From: an uncultured Acetatifactor sp. | GTDB lineage: Bacteria; Bacillota; Clostridia; Lachnospirales; Lachnospiraceae | Reading direction: 5' to 3' | Assembly (NCBI GenBank): GCA_944384205.1 | Contig: CALWSL010000021.1 | Coordinates: 1-51,432 of the forward strand | DNA: 51,432 nucleotides | Shown: positions 41,262-50,027 of the stretch, piece by piece | How positions within the stretch are numbered: the first letter of the stretch is position 1 | Layout: each line of letters starts with the position of its first letter | Notes under the pieces: model-generated | What the model was told of the DNA's origin: nothing | The model's database searches: none | What the model saw: the letters and a program-made list of their open reading frames with translations, nothing else | Program-made: the position numbers and the translations under genes

Positions 41262-41969
41262 ATGAGCGCATTAGTTGAAATCAGGGATGTTTGTAAGATT
41301 TATAACCCCGGAGAAAATGAAGTAAGGGCACTGGATCATGTGAATGTCACGATTCGGGAAGGAGAGTTTGTGGCAATCATCGGTCAGTCCGGCAGCGGTA
41401 AATCTACATTGATGAATATGCTGGGATGTCTTGACGTGCCGACAAGCGGACTTTACATGCTGCACGGGCATGATGTGTCACAGCTTGATGACGACGAGCT
41501 GTCCGATATACGAAATAGAGAAATCGGATTTATCTTTCAGGGCTTTAATCTGATACCGAATTTAACTGCCCTTGAGAATGTGGAGCTGCCGCTGATTTAC
41601 CGCGGTGTGGGCAAGTCGCAGCGGATGAAGCTGTCAAAACAGGCGCTTGAGAAGGTAGGATTGGGACACCGTCTGAATCATAAACCGGCGGAAATGTCAG
41701 GCGGTCAGCAGCAGCGTGTAGCGATTGCGAGAGCGATTGCACAGGCGCCGCCGATTATATTGGCGGATGAGCCTACCGGAAATCTTGATTCCCATTCCAC
41801 GCAGGAGATTATGGGAATCTTGACGGAATTACATAAGGACGGCAGAACAGTGATTCTGATTACCCATGATAATGAGATTGCGGCAAGAGCGAAGCGGGTT
41901 ATTAAGATAAAAGACGGACGTGTTGAGGCAGATTCTGAGATGGAGGAAGATTATGAAAAAGGAAAATAA
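41262..41969 (+). CDS. MacB/LolD-type ABC transporter ATPase
   Basis: This 235-residue ATPase has Walker A IGQSGSGKST (about residues 41-50), Q-loop FIFQGFNLIPNLT, signature MSGGQQQRVAIARAIA, Walker B PIILADEPTGNLD and switch His in ILITHD. The LIPNLTALENVELPL pattern is typical of the MacB/LolD class that powers FtsX-type permeases. The ATG at 41262 follows GAGAGGGAG. It overlaps the next gene by 17 bases, so the three genes form one operon. Confidence 0.95.
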   Translation: MSALVEIRDVCKIYNPGENEVRALDHVNVTIREGEFVAIIGQSGSGKSTLMNMLGCLDVPTSGLYMLHGHDVSQLDDDELSDIRNREIGFIFQGFNLIPNLTALENVELPLIYRGVGKSQRMKLSKQALEKVGLGHRLNHKPAEMSGGQQQRVAIARAIAQAPPIILADEPTGNLDSHSTQEIMGILTELHKDGRTVILITHDNEIAARAKRVIKIKDGRVEADSEMEEDYEKGK

Positions 41970-43431
41970 CAATCAGGTGAAAAGGAAGAGGAAAAAAGCC
42001 CCAATTATTATATCGGTGGTAGTGATACTGTTTGTAATTATTCGTCTGGTGAGCTGTGCATTTACACCGGCAGAGACAGCGCTTGTGACCACAACCAGTG
42101 CCATAAGAGGAGAATTACAGGAAAGCATCAGCACCAGCGGTACGGTTGCCAGTGAAATGAAAAAGATTTTCTTTGCCCCGGTAAGCGGTACGGTTGCTGA
42201 TGTTGCCGTAGCAGCAGGTGACGCCGTGGCAGCAGGAGATATCCTTGTAAGTTATAATATGGAAGAGATGGAGAAGGCGCTGACACAGGCGACATTACAG
42301 CAGAAAAAGAGTGAGGCGGGATACAATGGTTTGCTGACAGACAATTCTGAGAATCAGGCAAAGCTGAATGAGGCAAATACCAATCTGGAGGTTTTAAATC
42401 AGCAGATTGCGGATAATGAAGCATATCTGAAACAGCTGCAGGAGAATCTGGACCAGAACCAGAGGGTAACTGCCAATAAACTGGCAGATGAAAACTACAA
42501 TCTGAACAACCAGCTGCAGCAGCTTCAGGAGGAATTAAAGGAACTGGCTCAAGACTCCCGGGAATATGCGGATAAGGCAGCGCAGATTCAGGAATTGACT
42601 GCCAAGCTTTCCCGCAACCAGTATGTACAGTCCATGGTTTCTTCTTCCGATTATGTGGCAAGTATTCAGAGTGAAATAACGGACGTTCAGGAGAGAATTG
42701 CGGGATACGAAGAGTACAAGGCGCGTATGGAAAGCCAGAAGACCACCAGTGAAGCAGCGGTTCTGGATGGCTATGATAAAACCCAGTATGAGGTAGATCA
42801 GGAGCTGGCAGCAATGACATATCGTGAAGCAGAGACAGATTATTATACTGCAAAGCAGGGAATTTGTGCAGAGTTTAACGGAATTATTACAGAGTGCAAT
42901 GTGGTGGAAGGAGCGCCTGTTGCAGAAGGCACTCAGCTCTTGACTCTTGAAAGCAGTGATAATGTGAAAATATCCTTTAGCGCTTCCAAGAGTGATATTG
43001 AAAAGCTGGAAGTGGGACAGCAGACAGAGATTACCATTTCAGGTCGCACCTATGAAGGTCAGGTACAGAAAATTAACAGAATGGCAACCCCGAATGCTTC
43101 CAACACTCCTATGGTTGGTGTGGAAGTACATATTAATAATCCGGATGAAAATATTATTCTGGGTATGGATGCAAAGCTGGAAATCTATACAAAAAAGGCG
43201 GAGAATGCTCTGCTTGTTCCGGTGGAAGCTATCAATGCAGACAGAGATGGGGATTTCCTGTATGTGGTAGAGAACGGTGTTATTGTAAGAAAGCCCGTTG
43301 TATGCGGTATCTCATCGGACAGCTTTACGGAAATTGTGGAAGGTATTACAGAGGAAGACCAGATTGTTCTGATTGCGTATACCGATATTGAGGAGGGTAT
43401 GGCGGTTACCGTTATGCCGCAGCTGCAATAG
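41953..43431 (+). CDS. HlyD/MacA-type periplasmic adaptor-like protein
   Basis: This 492-residue protein has one N-terminal membrane helix (PIIISVVVILFVIIRLVS) and an extracytoplasmic part. A biotinyl-lipoyl-like half (SGTVASEMKKIFFAPVSGTV) leads into a long coiled-coil hairpin (~110-290). The second lipoyl half (YTAKQGICAEFNGIITECNVVEGAPV), beta-barrel and membrane-proximal domains follow. In Gram-positives such adaptors join MacB-like exporters of peptides or antibiotics. GGAGG lies within the overlap with the ATPase gene, indicating coupling. Confidence 0.9.
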   Translation: MKKENNNQVKRKRKKAPIIISVVVILFVIIRLVSCAFTPAETALVTTTSAIRGELQESISTSGTVASEMKKIFFAPVSGTVADVAVAAGDAVAAGDILVSYNMEEMEKALTQATLQQKKSEAGYNGLLTDNSENQAKLNEANTNLEVLNQQIADNEAYLKQLQENLDQNQRVTANKLADENYNLNNQLQQLQEELKELAQDSREYADKAAQIQELTAKLSRNQYVQSMVSSSDYVASIQSEITDVQERIAGYEEYKARMESQKTTSEAAVLDGYDKTQYEVDQELAAMTYREAETDYYTAKQGICAEFNGIITECNVVEGAPVAEGTQLLTLESSDNVKISFSASKSDIEKLEVGQQTEITISGRTYEGQVQKINRMATPNASNTPMVGVEVHINNPDENIILGMDAKLEIYTKKAENALLVPVEAINADRDGDFLYVVENGVIVRKPVVCGISSDSFTEIVEGITEEDQIVLIAYTDIEEGMAVTVMPQLQ

Positions 43432-43440
43432 GAGGCTTAC

Positions 43441-44655
43441 ATGACACAGGTATGGGAATACATTAAAATTGCTTTGATGAATATTAAGAGCAATAAAGGT
43501 CGTTCTTTTTTGACTATGCTGGGCATCATTATCGGTATTTCATCTGTCATTATGATTATTTCCATTGGAAATGGCGTCAAAGGCGGTATCAACAGTGAAT
43601 TGAATGCCATGGCGGGAGGGCAGATTTATATTTACTCTTATGGTGACAACGACGAAGGGATAGAAGTGGAATTTACCGATGAAGATATAGAGGCTATTCT
43701 GGAAAAGGTTCCAAATGTGAAGGCGGTTACGCCGCAGTGGGGATTTTCAGGAACCGCAGACGGAAGAAAAGGAACCTTTAACTGTTCTGCAACCTTTGGT
43801 ATGTCAGGAATGGAATATTCCAGTAATGATCCGATTATTAAAGGAAGATATTTTACGGACAGTGACTATTATTCAGCAAATAAGGTCTGCGTTATTACGG
43901 AGAGCAGTGCAAAGCTGCTTTTCGGTACGACGAATGTGATTGGCATGACCTATGATTTTTCTTTGTATGGAGTGACACAGGAATTTACGATTATCGGTAT
44001 CAGACAGGATAATGCGTCCATGCTGTCCGGTATGATGATGACTGATACAGTGTCCATGGAAGCGCCCCTGTCAGTAGTGTCATCTTCATATGGCTTCTAT
44101 GTCACAATGAATGATCTGCTGATAATCAGTGATGGCGCGGAAAATGCGACACAGGTGGCGGCAGATGTGGTCCGTCTGATGGAGAACAGACATGATGTAC
44201 GAGGAAAGAACGCAATTCAGGTACAGAACTTTAATGACTACATGAGTCAAATGGATCAGATACTCAGTTATATCACAATATTTGTAGTGTTTGTTGCGGC
44301 AATTTCATTATTAGTAGGCGGTATCGGCGTTATGAATATTATGCTGGTGTCCGTGACGGAGCGCACCAGGGAAATCGGTATCCGCAAGTCGTTGGGAGCA
44401 CGAACCGGATCGATCCTGCTGCAATTTCTGTCTGAGTCGGCAATCATTACATTATTGGGAGGAATCATTGGTATTTTGTTGGGCGTAACCGGTGCATATG
44501 GAGTCTGCTCGCTAATTGGATTTACCGCACAGGTCAATGTCACCACTGTGCTGGGCGCAAGCATCTTTTCTTCCGCAGTCGGTATCTTTTTTGGCATCTA
44601 TCCCGCCAGAAAGGCAGCAAAGCTCAGTCCTATCGAGGCGCTGAGACATGAGTAA
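43441..44655 (+). CDS. MacB/FtsX-type ABC transporter permease
   Basis: This 404-residue membrane protein has an N-terminal helix (ALMNIKSNKGRSFLTMLGIIIGISSVIMIISIG), an extracytoplasmic MacB periplasmic-core-like domain (~45-270) and three C-terminal helices carrying the FtsX signature (AISLLVGGIGVMNIMLVSVTERTREIGIRKSLGA). It completes the exporter with the ATPase and adaptor. Its substrate is unknown. AGGAGG lies just before the start, 9 bp after the adaptor stop, and a strong terminator follows. Confidence 0.95.
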   Translation: MTQVWEYIKIALMNIKSNKGRSFLTMLGIIIGISSVIMIISIGNGVKGGINSELNAMAGGQIYIYSYGDNDEGIEVEFTDEDIEAILEKVPNVKAVTPQWGFSGTADGRKGTFNCSATFGMSGMEYSSNDPIIKGRYFTDSDYYSANKVCVITESSAKLLFGTTNVIGMTYDFSLYGVTQEFTIIGIRQDNASMLSGMMMTDTVSMEAPLSVVSSSYGFYVTMNDLLIISDGAENATQVAADVVRLMENRHDVRGKNAIQVQNFNDYMSQMDQILSYITIFVVFVAAISLLVGGIGVMNIMLVSVTERTREIGIRKSLGARTGSILLQFLSESAIITLLGGIIGILLGVTGAYGVCSLIGFTAQVNVTTVLGASIFSSAVGIFFGIYPARKAAKLSPIEALRHE

Positions 44656-44702
44656 ATAGAACTTGCATTTTCACAAAAAAACCTTATAATGGAATTAATT
44701 CA

Positions 44703-44733
44703 AAAAAGCACCTACAGCGTAGGTGCTTTTTAA
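44703..44733 (+). terminator. Terminator of the ABC exporter operon
   Basis: AAAAGCACCTAC and GTAGGTGCTTTT form a perfect 12-bp stem around AGC, with T-runs on both strands. Confidence 0.93.
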
Positions 44734-44768
44734 ACGATAATAAACTAGGTAAAGAGTGTGAGGTAAAA

Positions 44769-45245
44769 ATGGTAGAGCTGGATGTAAAAATAGAAGCGGG
44801 AGATTTATATGATTTTATGCTGATGCACTCCTACAGCAAGCCGTCAGGGCTGATGGGGAGCGTGTTGGGAGCTGTGATGGTTATAGTGGCTCTTTCTACA
44901 AAACAATGGATTTTTTTAATCGGGGGAGTGGTACTTCTTTTGTATCTGCCGTGGGTGCTTTTTATCAAAAGCAGACAACAGGTATTGGGAAATCCCGTGT
45001 TTAAACAGCCTTTGCATTATGTGTTAGATGAGAACGGCGTAACGATTTCCCAAGGGGAGACAGAAGAGACCCAGAGCTGGGAGAACATGGTGAAAGCAGT
45101 TTCTACAAGCAAAAGCATTATCCTGTATACCTCACGGGTCAATGCCACAATTTTTCCGAAACGTCAGATGGGCGATAACAAAGCGGCTGTTATTGAAATA
45201 ATTTCTACTCATATGCCGCCTTCCAAGGTAAAGATCCGCGCATAA
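44769..45245 (+). CDS. YcxB-like membrane protein
   Basis: This 158-residue protein has two adjacent hydrophobic segments (GSVLGAVMVIVALST and WIFLIGGVVLLLYLPWVLF, residues about 30-70). A C-terminal domain follows (HYVLDENGVTISQGETEETQSWENMVKAVSTSKSIILYTS) of the YcxB-like type. The function of this family is unknown. A GTGAGG site precedes the start. It directly precedes tsaE, about 70 bp away. Confidence 0.75.
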   Translation: MVELDVKIEAGDLYDFMLMHSYSKPSGLMGSVLGAVMVIVALSTKQWIFLIGGVVLLLYLPWVLFIKSRQQVLGNPVFKQPLHYVLDENGVTISQGETEETQSWENMVKAVSTSKSIILYTSRVNATIFPKRQMGDNKAAVIEIISTHMPPSKVKIRA

Positions 45246-45315
45246 AGGCGTGAGCGCGGAAGCTGCTAAAAGGCAGAATACAAAACACAAAAAACAAAAC
45301 GGGATTATCAAAAGA

Positions 45316-45777
45316 ATGAATATAACAGAAATGCTTTCTAAGCAGAAAAAAATAGTAATGGAAACAAACAGCGCAGAGGAAACCTTTGCCATTGGTGAGA
45401 AAATCGGGCGGGAATGTGTTCCGGGGCAGGTTTATACTTTGATTGGTGATTTGGGTGTGGGAAAAACCGTTCTTACTCAGGGGGTTGCAAACGGACTTGG
45501 AATCACCGAACCGGTGAACAGTCCCACCTTTACGATTGTCCAGATTTATGAGGAGGGCAGAATTCCTTTTTACCATTTTGATGTATACCGCATCGGTGAT
45601 GTGGAGGAGATGGAAGAAATCGGTTACGAGGATTATTTTTACGGAGAGGGTCTGTGCCTGATTGAATGGGCAAATCTGATTGAAGAGATTCTTCCGGGGC
45701 ATTACGGACGGATTACGATTGAAAAAAACTTGGAAAAAGGATTCGATTACCGTAAAATAGTAATAGAGGCAATCTGA
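45316..45777 (+). CDS. tsaE: tRNA t6A biosynthesis ATPase TsaE
   Basis: TsaE is the P-loop ATPase that works with TsaB and TsaD to make N6-threonylcarbamoyladenosine at position 37 of ANN-decoding tRNAs. Walker A is GDLGVGKTVLTQG; SPTFTIVQIY and YHFDVYRIGDVEEMEEIGYEDYF are family signatures. The start is uncertain: GTG 45250, ATG 45316 or ATG 45358 (METNSAEETFAIG) are in frame and none has a strong ribosome site. 45316 gives 153 residues, the family's usual length. tsaB follows at 17 bp. Confidence 0.93.
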   Translation: MNITEMLSKQKKIVMETNSAEETFAIGEKIGRECVPGQVYTLIGDLGVGKTVLTQGVANGLGITEPVNSPTFTIVQIYEEGRIPFYHFDVYRIGDVEEMEEIGYEDYFYGEGLCLIEWANLIEEILPGHYGRITIEKNLEKGFDYRKIVIEAI

Positions 45778-45794
45778 AAGGCTGGATGTTTGTT

Positions 45795-46502
45795 ATGAAG
45801 ATATTAGGGCTGGACAGCTCAGGATTAGTGGCAAGTGTGGCGATTGTAGAGGATGAGGTTTTGCTGGCGGAGTACACCACCGATTATAAAAAGACCCATT
45901 CCCAGACACTGCTTCCCATGTTGGACGAGCTGCGCAATATGATCGAACTGGATATGGAAAGTCTGGACGCGATAGCCATAGCGGCAGGACCGGGTTCCTT
46001 TACAGGACTCCGCATTGGTGCGGCGACTGCCAAGGGTCTGGGACTGGCACTGAAGAAGCCGCTGGTAGAGGTTCCGACGTTAGAGGGACTTGCCTACAAT
46101 CTCTGGGGAACCACTCATTTAGTCTGCCCGCTGATGGATGCAAGAAGAAATCAGGTTTATACGGGAATTTACGAATTTGTGCCGGAAGGCAGCGGGAGGA
46201 AGCTGCAGACAGTGGAAAAACAGAGTGCAATCGATATTACGGAGATTATCGCGAAACTGAATTCCATAGGCAGGGAAGTGATTTTCCTTGGGGATGGCGT
46301 ACCGGTATACCGCAAAGTAATGGAAGAGCAGATTAAGGTGCCGTTCTCATATGCACCGTCATGTAACAACCGCCAGAGAGCGGCAAGCGTAGCGGCTTTG
46401 GGAGCTGTATATTTTGCGCAGGGCAAAACCGTGAGCGCCGCCGGGCATCAGCCGGAATATTTGCGCAAGAGTCAGGCGGAACAGGAAGGAAAGAAATTCT
46501 AA
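45795..46502 (+). CDS. tsaB: tRNA t6A biosynthesis protein TsaB
   Basis: This ~235-residue ASKHA-fold scaffold partners TsaD in t6A synthesis. It begins MKILGLDSSGLVASVAIVEDEVLLAEYTT and has the family stretch AAGPGSFTGLRIGAATAKGLGLAL. The C-terminal half is the variable lobe. An ATG three codons earlier (45786) is possible. GAAAGG lies between too close to one start and too far from the other. It is followed by a hairpin and rimI. Confidence 0.94.
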   Translation: MKILGLDSSGLVASVAIVEDEVLLAEYTTDYKKTHSQTLLPMLDELRNMIELDMESLDAIAIAAGPGSFTGLRIGAATAKGLGLALKKPLVEVPTLEGLAYNLWGTTHLVCPLMDARRNQVYTGIYEFVPEGSGRKLQTVEKQSAIDITEIIAKLNSIGREVIFLGDGVPVYRKVMEEQIKVPFSYAPSCNNRQRAASVAALGAVYFAQGKTVSAAGHQPEYLRKSQAEQEGKKF

Positions 46503-46542
46503 GATGTCAAAGTACGCCATCTAAGAATTTCAATGTTCCTTC

Positions 46543-46570
46543 CAGGAAGAATCGCAAGCGATTCTTCCTG
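46543..46570. repeat. Perfect 12-bp hairpin between tsaB and rimI
   Basis: CAGGAAGAATCG and CGATTCTTCCTG pair around CAAG. There is no T-tract. It resembles the secA-prfB hairpin at 34341-34370 in sequence as well as shape. Confidence 0.75.
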
Positions 46571-46587
46571 AGGTGGAGAGAAGTTCT

Positions 46588-47025
46588 ATGAATATAACAA
46601 TCAGAGAATTGCGAGAAACGGATATCGAAGCGCTCAGCAGAATAGAAGCTGCCTCCTTCAGTATGCCATGGTCGGCCAGGGATTTTGAGGATTTGTTATC
46701 CAGATCCTATTGCATTTATCTGGTGGCAGAGGTTGACGGCATGGTAGCCGGCTGCTGTGGAATGACGAATATCTGCAATGAAGGAAACATTGATAACGTG
46801 GTGGTGGCGGAAAGCTTTCGGGGACAGGGTATCGCCCAGAAACTAATGAGGGAATTGATTGCACTGGGAGAGAGCATGGGGATTGAGGCGTACACTCTGG
46901 AGGTGCGTGTCAGCAATGAGGTGGCAATCCATGTTTATGAGAAAATGGGGTTTGTATCGGAGGGGGTCCGTCCCCGGTTTTATGAGAAACCCACGGAGGA
47001 TGCCCTGATTATGTGGAGACATTGA
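46588..47025 (+). CDS. rimI: Ribosomal protein S18-alanine N-acetyltransferase RimI
   Basis: This 145-residue GNAT acetyltransferase probably acetylates the N-terminal Ala of ribosomal protein S18. The family start MNITIRELRETDIEALSRIEAASFSMPWS, NIDNVVVAESFRGQGIAQKLM (acetyl-CoA loop R/Q-x-x-G-x-G/A) and AIHVYEKMGFVSEGVRPRFYEKPTEDALIM are all typical. The ATG at 46588 follows GGAGAG. The tsaE-tsaB-rimI order is common in Firmicutes. Confidence 0.93.
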   Translation: MNITIRELRETDIEALSRIEAASFSMPWSARDFEDLLSRSYCIYLVAEVDGMVAGCCGMTNICNEGNIDNVVVAESFRGQGIAQKLMRELIALGESMGIEAYTLEVRVSNEVAIHVYEKMGFVSEGVRPRFYEKPTEDALIMWRH

Positions 47026-47157
47026 CTGCAATCGAAAAATAAGGTTTTTTAGGGAACAATTACCACATAAACGCCTCTCTGTTTTCATTTATAATATTTC
47101 TGAAGTTTCTTTTAAATTAAGATTAAGTTGAAAGAATTGCAGAAAGTGGAGGGTAAG

Positions 47158-47406
47158 ATGCGTAAATATGAGAGTGAATCAAATGGACAATTGGTACAGG
47201 TTATTTGCAATCAATGCAAAAAAGAATTAAAATTAGAAAACGGATATTTGAAAGAAGGCTGCTTTTCGGCAGACTTTGTTTTCGGATATTTTTCTGATAG
47301 GGATGCTTTAAGGCACAGATTTGATTTGTGTGAAGACTGCTATAACAAACTGATAGCAGGATTTCAGGTTCCGGTAGAGGAAATATCGGAAAATGAATTG
47401 TTATAA
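47158..47406 (+). CDS. Small zinc-ribbon-like protein
   Basis: This 82-residue protein starts at the ATG at 47158 (GGAGGG upstream). Two CxxC pairs (VICNQCKKEL and FDLCEDCYNKL) about 45 residues apart could bind zinc. The middle, GYLKEGCFSADFVFGYFSDRDALRHRFDLCEDC, recalls proteins that use a CxxC...CxxC ribbon without known function. It lies alone between rimI and rnz. Role unknown. Confidence 0.75.
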   Translation: MRKYESESNGQLVQVICNQCKKELKLENGYLKEGCFSADFVFGYFSDRDALRHRFDLCEDCYNKLIAGFQVPVEEISENELL

Positions 47407-47447
47407 TTTGGGCAGAGCCGGTTCTGCCCGGAGGGATGGAAAGAAAT

Positions 47448-48359
47448 ATGTTAGATGTTTGTCTGTTGGGGACAGGAGGAATGATGCCGCTGCCGTATCG
47501 CTGGCTGACCTCCTTGATGATGCGCTATAATGGAAAAAGTATTCTGATTGACTGTGGAGAAGGAACCCAGATTGCTATGAAGGAAAAGGGGTGGAGTCCG
47601 AAACCGATTGATATTATCTGCTTTACACATTATCATGCGGATCATGTCAGCGGATTGCCCGGGATGCTTCTGACTATGGGAAATGCGGAGCGCACGGAGC
47701 CGCTGCTTCTGATCGGTCCCAAGGGGCTGAATAAAGTGGTGACTGCGCTCCGCGTGATTGCGCCGGAGCTTCCTTTCCCGATTCAGTGCATGGAGATAAC
47801 GGCAAACACACAGACATTTTCTTTTGACGGATTTCGCATTGAGGCTTTCAAGGTAAATCATAATGTGGTATGCTATGGATATAGCCTTTCCATTGACAGA
47901 GGCGGCAGGTTCAATCGCGAAAAAGCTGTTGCGGATGGCATTCCCATGCAGCTATGGAGCCGTTTGCAAAAGGGGGAAACCGTAGAACAGGACGGAACGA
48001 TTTACACGCCGGATATGGTTTTGGGAGAGGCAAGGAAGGGTCTTAAGGTCACCTACTGTACGGATACCCGTCCTACGGACATGATTACGGAACATGCAAG
48101 GGGAAGTGATCTGCTGATACTGGAAGGCATGTACGGTGAACCAGACAAGCTGAGCAAAGCGAAAGAATATAAACATATGACAATGTACGAGGCGGCGAAG
48201 ATTGCCAGACAGGCGGAGGTTCCCCAGCTTTGGCTGACTCATTACAGTCCGTCACTGCTCAGACCTGAGGAATTCATGGGTGAGGTGAAAAAGATTTTTC
48301 CCAATACAATAGCAGCGAAAGATGGAAGAACGGTAGAACTGAAATTCTCGGAGGAGTAA
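47448..48359 (+). CDS. rnz: Ribonuclease Z
   Basis: This 303-residue metallo-beta-lactamase-fold endonuclease removes the 3' trailers of tRNA precursors, needed where CCA is not encoded, as in the tRNA-Ser genes here. Visible motifs are LGTGGMMPLPYRWLTS, the zinc ligands HYHADHVSGLPGML, HNVVCYGY, YCTDTRPTD and LTHYSPSL. It starts at 47448, because GGAGGG abuts the earlier ATG at 47436. It matches the short (~310 aa) bacterial form. Confidence 0.92.
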   Translation: MLDVCLLGTGGMMPLPYRWLTSLMMRYNGKSILIDCGEGTQIAMKEKGWSPKPIDIICFTHYHADHVSGLPGMLLTMGNAERTEPLLLIGPKGLNKVVTALRVIAPELPFPIQCMEITANTQTFSFDGFRIEAFKVNHNVVCYGYSLSIDRGGRFNREKAVADGIPMQLWSRLQKGETVEQDGTIYTPDMVLGEARKGLKVTYCTDTRPTDMITEHARGSDLLILEGMYGEPDKLSKAKEYKHMTMYEAAKIARQAEVPQLWLTHYSPSLLRPEEFMGEVKKIFPNTIAAKDGRTVELKFSEE

Positions 48360-48380
48360 TTCAGTAGAGAGTGAGGCAAT

Positions 48381-48974
48381 ATGAAAAAAGTGACTCCTAA
48401 ACTGGTAATAGTATTTATTTGTTTGATCGTTTTGTTAGTGGGATATTATGCGTATCTTGCAAATAAGGAAAAAGAGGCGAAGAAGGAAGCTGCTTTGACG
48501 GTGGTGCAGGAGACATTGAGCAGGGATTTGGAATATGATTATCCTGCCACGCCTAAGGAGGTTATTAAATACTATAACGAGATACTCAGATGTTTCTATA
48601 ATGAAGACTGTACAGAGGAAGAGATTGAATCGCTGGGGCAGAAGGCAAGGGAGTTGTACGATGAGGAACTGCTGGAAGCCAATGAGTACGGTACTTATAT
48701 GATAAAGCTCAAGAGTGATATTGAGGATTATAAGGACAATAAACGCCGTATTACGAGTTTTGCCGTGGCAGCCAGTACCAATGTAGACCTTTTTGAGGAA
48801 GACGGATTCGACTTTGCGCGTATTTCATGCGCTTATAACATTATGGAGGGAGAAATCAGCAATTTTACAAGGCAGGTATATCTGCTGAGAAAAGATGATG
48901 ATAATCGTTGGAAAATATACGGTTGGGAGGATGCCGCAAATCTGGAGGAAAACCAATCGGAGGAGACGGAATAA
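48381..48974 (+). CDS. Membrane-anchored hypothetical protein
   Basis: This 197-residue protein has an N-terminal signal anchor (KLVIVFICLIVLLVGYYAYLA) and a charged extracytoplasmic domain (TPKEVIKYYNEILRCFYNEDCTEEEIESLGQKARELYDEELL) that may fold like NTF2/SnoaL. It lies 21 bp after rnz and 3 bp before tsaD, so it is co-transcribed with them, though no link to tRNA modification is evident. I recognise the type as common in Lachnospiraceae. Function unknown. Confidence 0.7.
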   Translation: MKKVTPKLVIVFICLIVLLVGYYAYLANKEKEAKKEAALTVVQETLSRDLEYDYPATPKEVIKYYNEILRCFYNEDCTEEEIESLGQKARELYDEELLEANEYGTYMIKLKSDIEDYKDNKRRITSFAVAASTNVDLFEEDGFDFARISCAYNIMEGEISNFTRQVYLLRKDDDNRWKIYGWEDAANLEENQSEETE

Positions 48975-48977
48975 AGT

Positions 48978-50012
48978 ATGTGTGAAGAAGGATTCAAGGA
49001 TATATTAATTTTGGCGATTGAAAGCTCCTGCGATGAGACGGCTGCTGCGGTTGTAAAAAATGGCAGGGAAGTACTGTCCAACGTTATTTCCTCTCAGATT
49101 GCCTTACATACTTTGTATGGCGGCGTTGTGCCGGAGATTGCCTCAAGAAAGCATATTGAGAAAATCAATCAGGTGATTGAGCAGGCATTAGAGGATGCAA
49201 AAGTCACGTTAAAGGATATTACGGCAATTGCAGTCACCTACGGTCCCGGACTGGTAGGCGCCCTTTTGGTGGGTGTGTCCGAGGCAAAGGCAATCAGCTT
49301 TGCAACGGGAATTCCATTGGTTGGGGTGCACCACATAGAAGGTCATATCAGTGCGAATTTTATTGAAAATAAGGAATTAGAGCCGCCGTTTATCTGTCTG
49401 GTGGCATCAGGCGGACACTCTCATCTGGTGGTGGTGAAGGATTACGGAGAATTTGATATTATAGGAAGAACCAGAGATGATGCCGCAGGGGAAGCCTTTG
49501 ATAAGGTGGCAAGAGCTATCGGGCTTGGCTATCCCGGCGGACCCAAAATCGATAAGCTTTCCAAAGAGGGAAACCCTGATGCAATTTTGTTTCCACGGGC
49601 AAAGGTTGCTGAAAATGAGTACGATTTCAGCTTCAGCGGTCTGAAATCCGCTGTGTTGAACTATCTGAACAGTTGCCGGATGAAGGGAGAGACCGTCTGC
49701 GAGGCGGATGTGGCTGCTTCGTTCCAAAAGGCAGTCATTGATGTGCTGGTGGAGCATTCTCTTCATGCCGTAAAAGAATATGGTTTTGATAAATTTGCCA
49801 TTGCCGGCGGTGTTGCGTCCAATTCTTCCCTGCGTACGGTTTTGGAAGAGGAGTGTACTAAGCGGGGGATCAGGTTTTATCATCCATCCCCTGTTTTTTG
49901 CACCGATAATGCGGCAATGATAGGTGTTGCGGGCTATTACGAGTATCTGAAGGGTGTCCGCAGCGGATACGATTTGAACGCGGTTCCCAATCTGAAGCTT
50001 GGCGAAAGGTAG
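48978..50012 (+). CDS. tsaD: tRNA t6A threonylcarbamoyltransferase TsaD
   Basis: This 344-residue ASKHA enzyme transfers threonylcarbamoyl to A37 of tRNA. Motifs are [32 protein letters not shown], the metal-binding [46 protein letters not shown] and [14 protein letters not shown]. With TsaE and TsaB upstream the complex is complete apart from TsaC, not seen here. The start lies 3 bp after the previous stop. ispD follows at 15 bp. Confidence 0.96.
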   Translation: MCEEGFKDILILAIESSCDETAAAVVKNGREVLSNVISSQIALHTLYGGVVPEIASRKHIEKINQVIEQALEDAKVTLKDITAIAVTYGPGLVGALLVGVSEAKAISFATGIPLVGVHHIEGHISANFIENKELEPPFICLVASGGHSHLVVVKDYGEFDIIGRTRDDAAGEAFDKVARAIGLGYPGGPKIDKLSKEGNPDAILFPRAKVAENEYDFSFSGLKSAVLNYLNSCRMKGETVCEADVAASFQKAVIDVLVEHSLHAVKEYGFDKFAIAGGVASNSSLRTVLEEECTKRGIRFYHPSPVFCTDNAAMIGVAGYYEYLKGVRSGYDLNAVPNLKLGER

Positions 50013-50027
50013 AAACGGAGTTTCAAA

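Noticed and set aside
47026-47157. A gene or RNA between rimI and the zinc-ribbon protein
   Set aside because: The stretch is AT-rich with no structure beyond a likely promoter.
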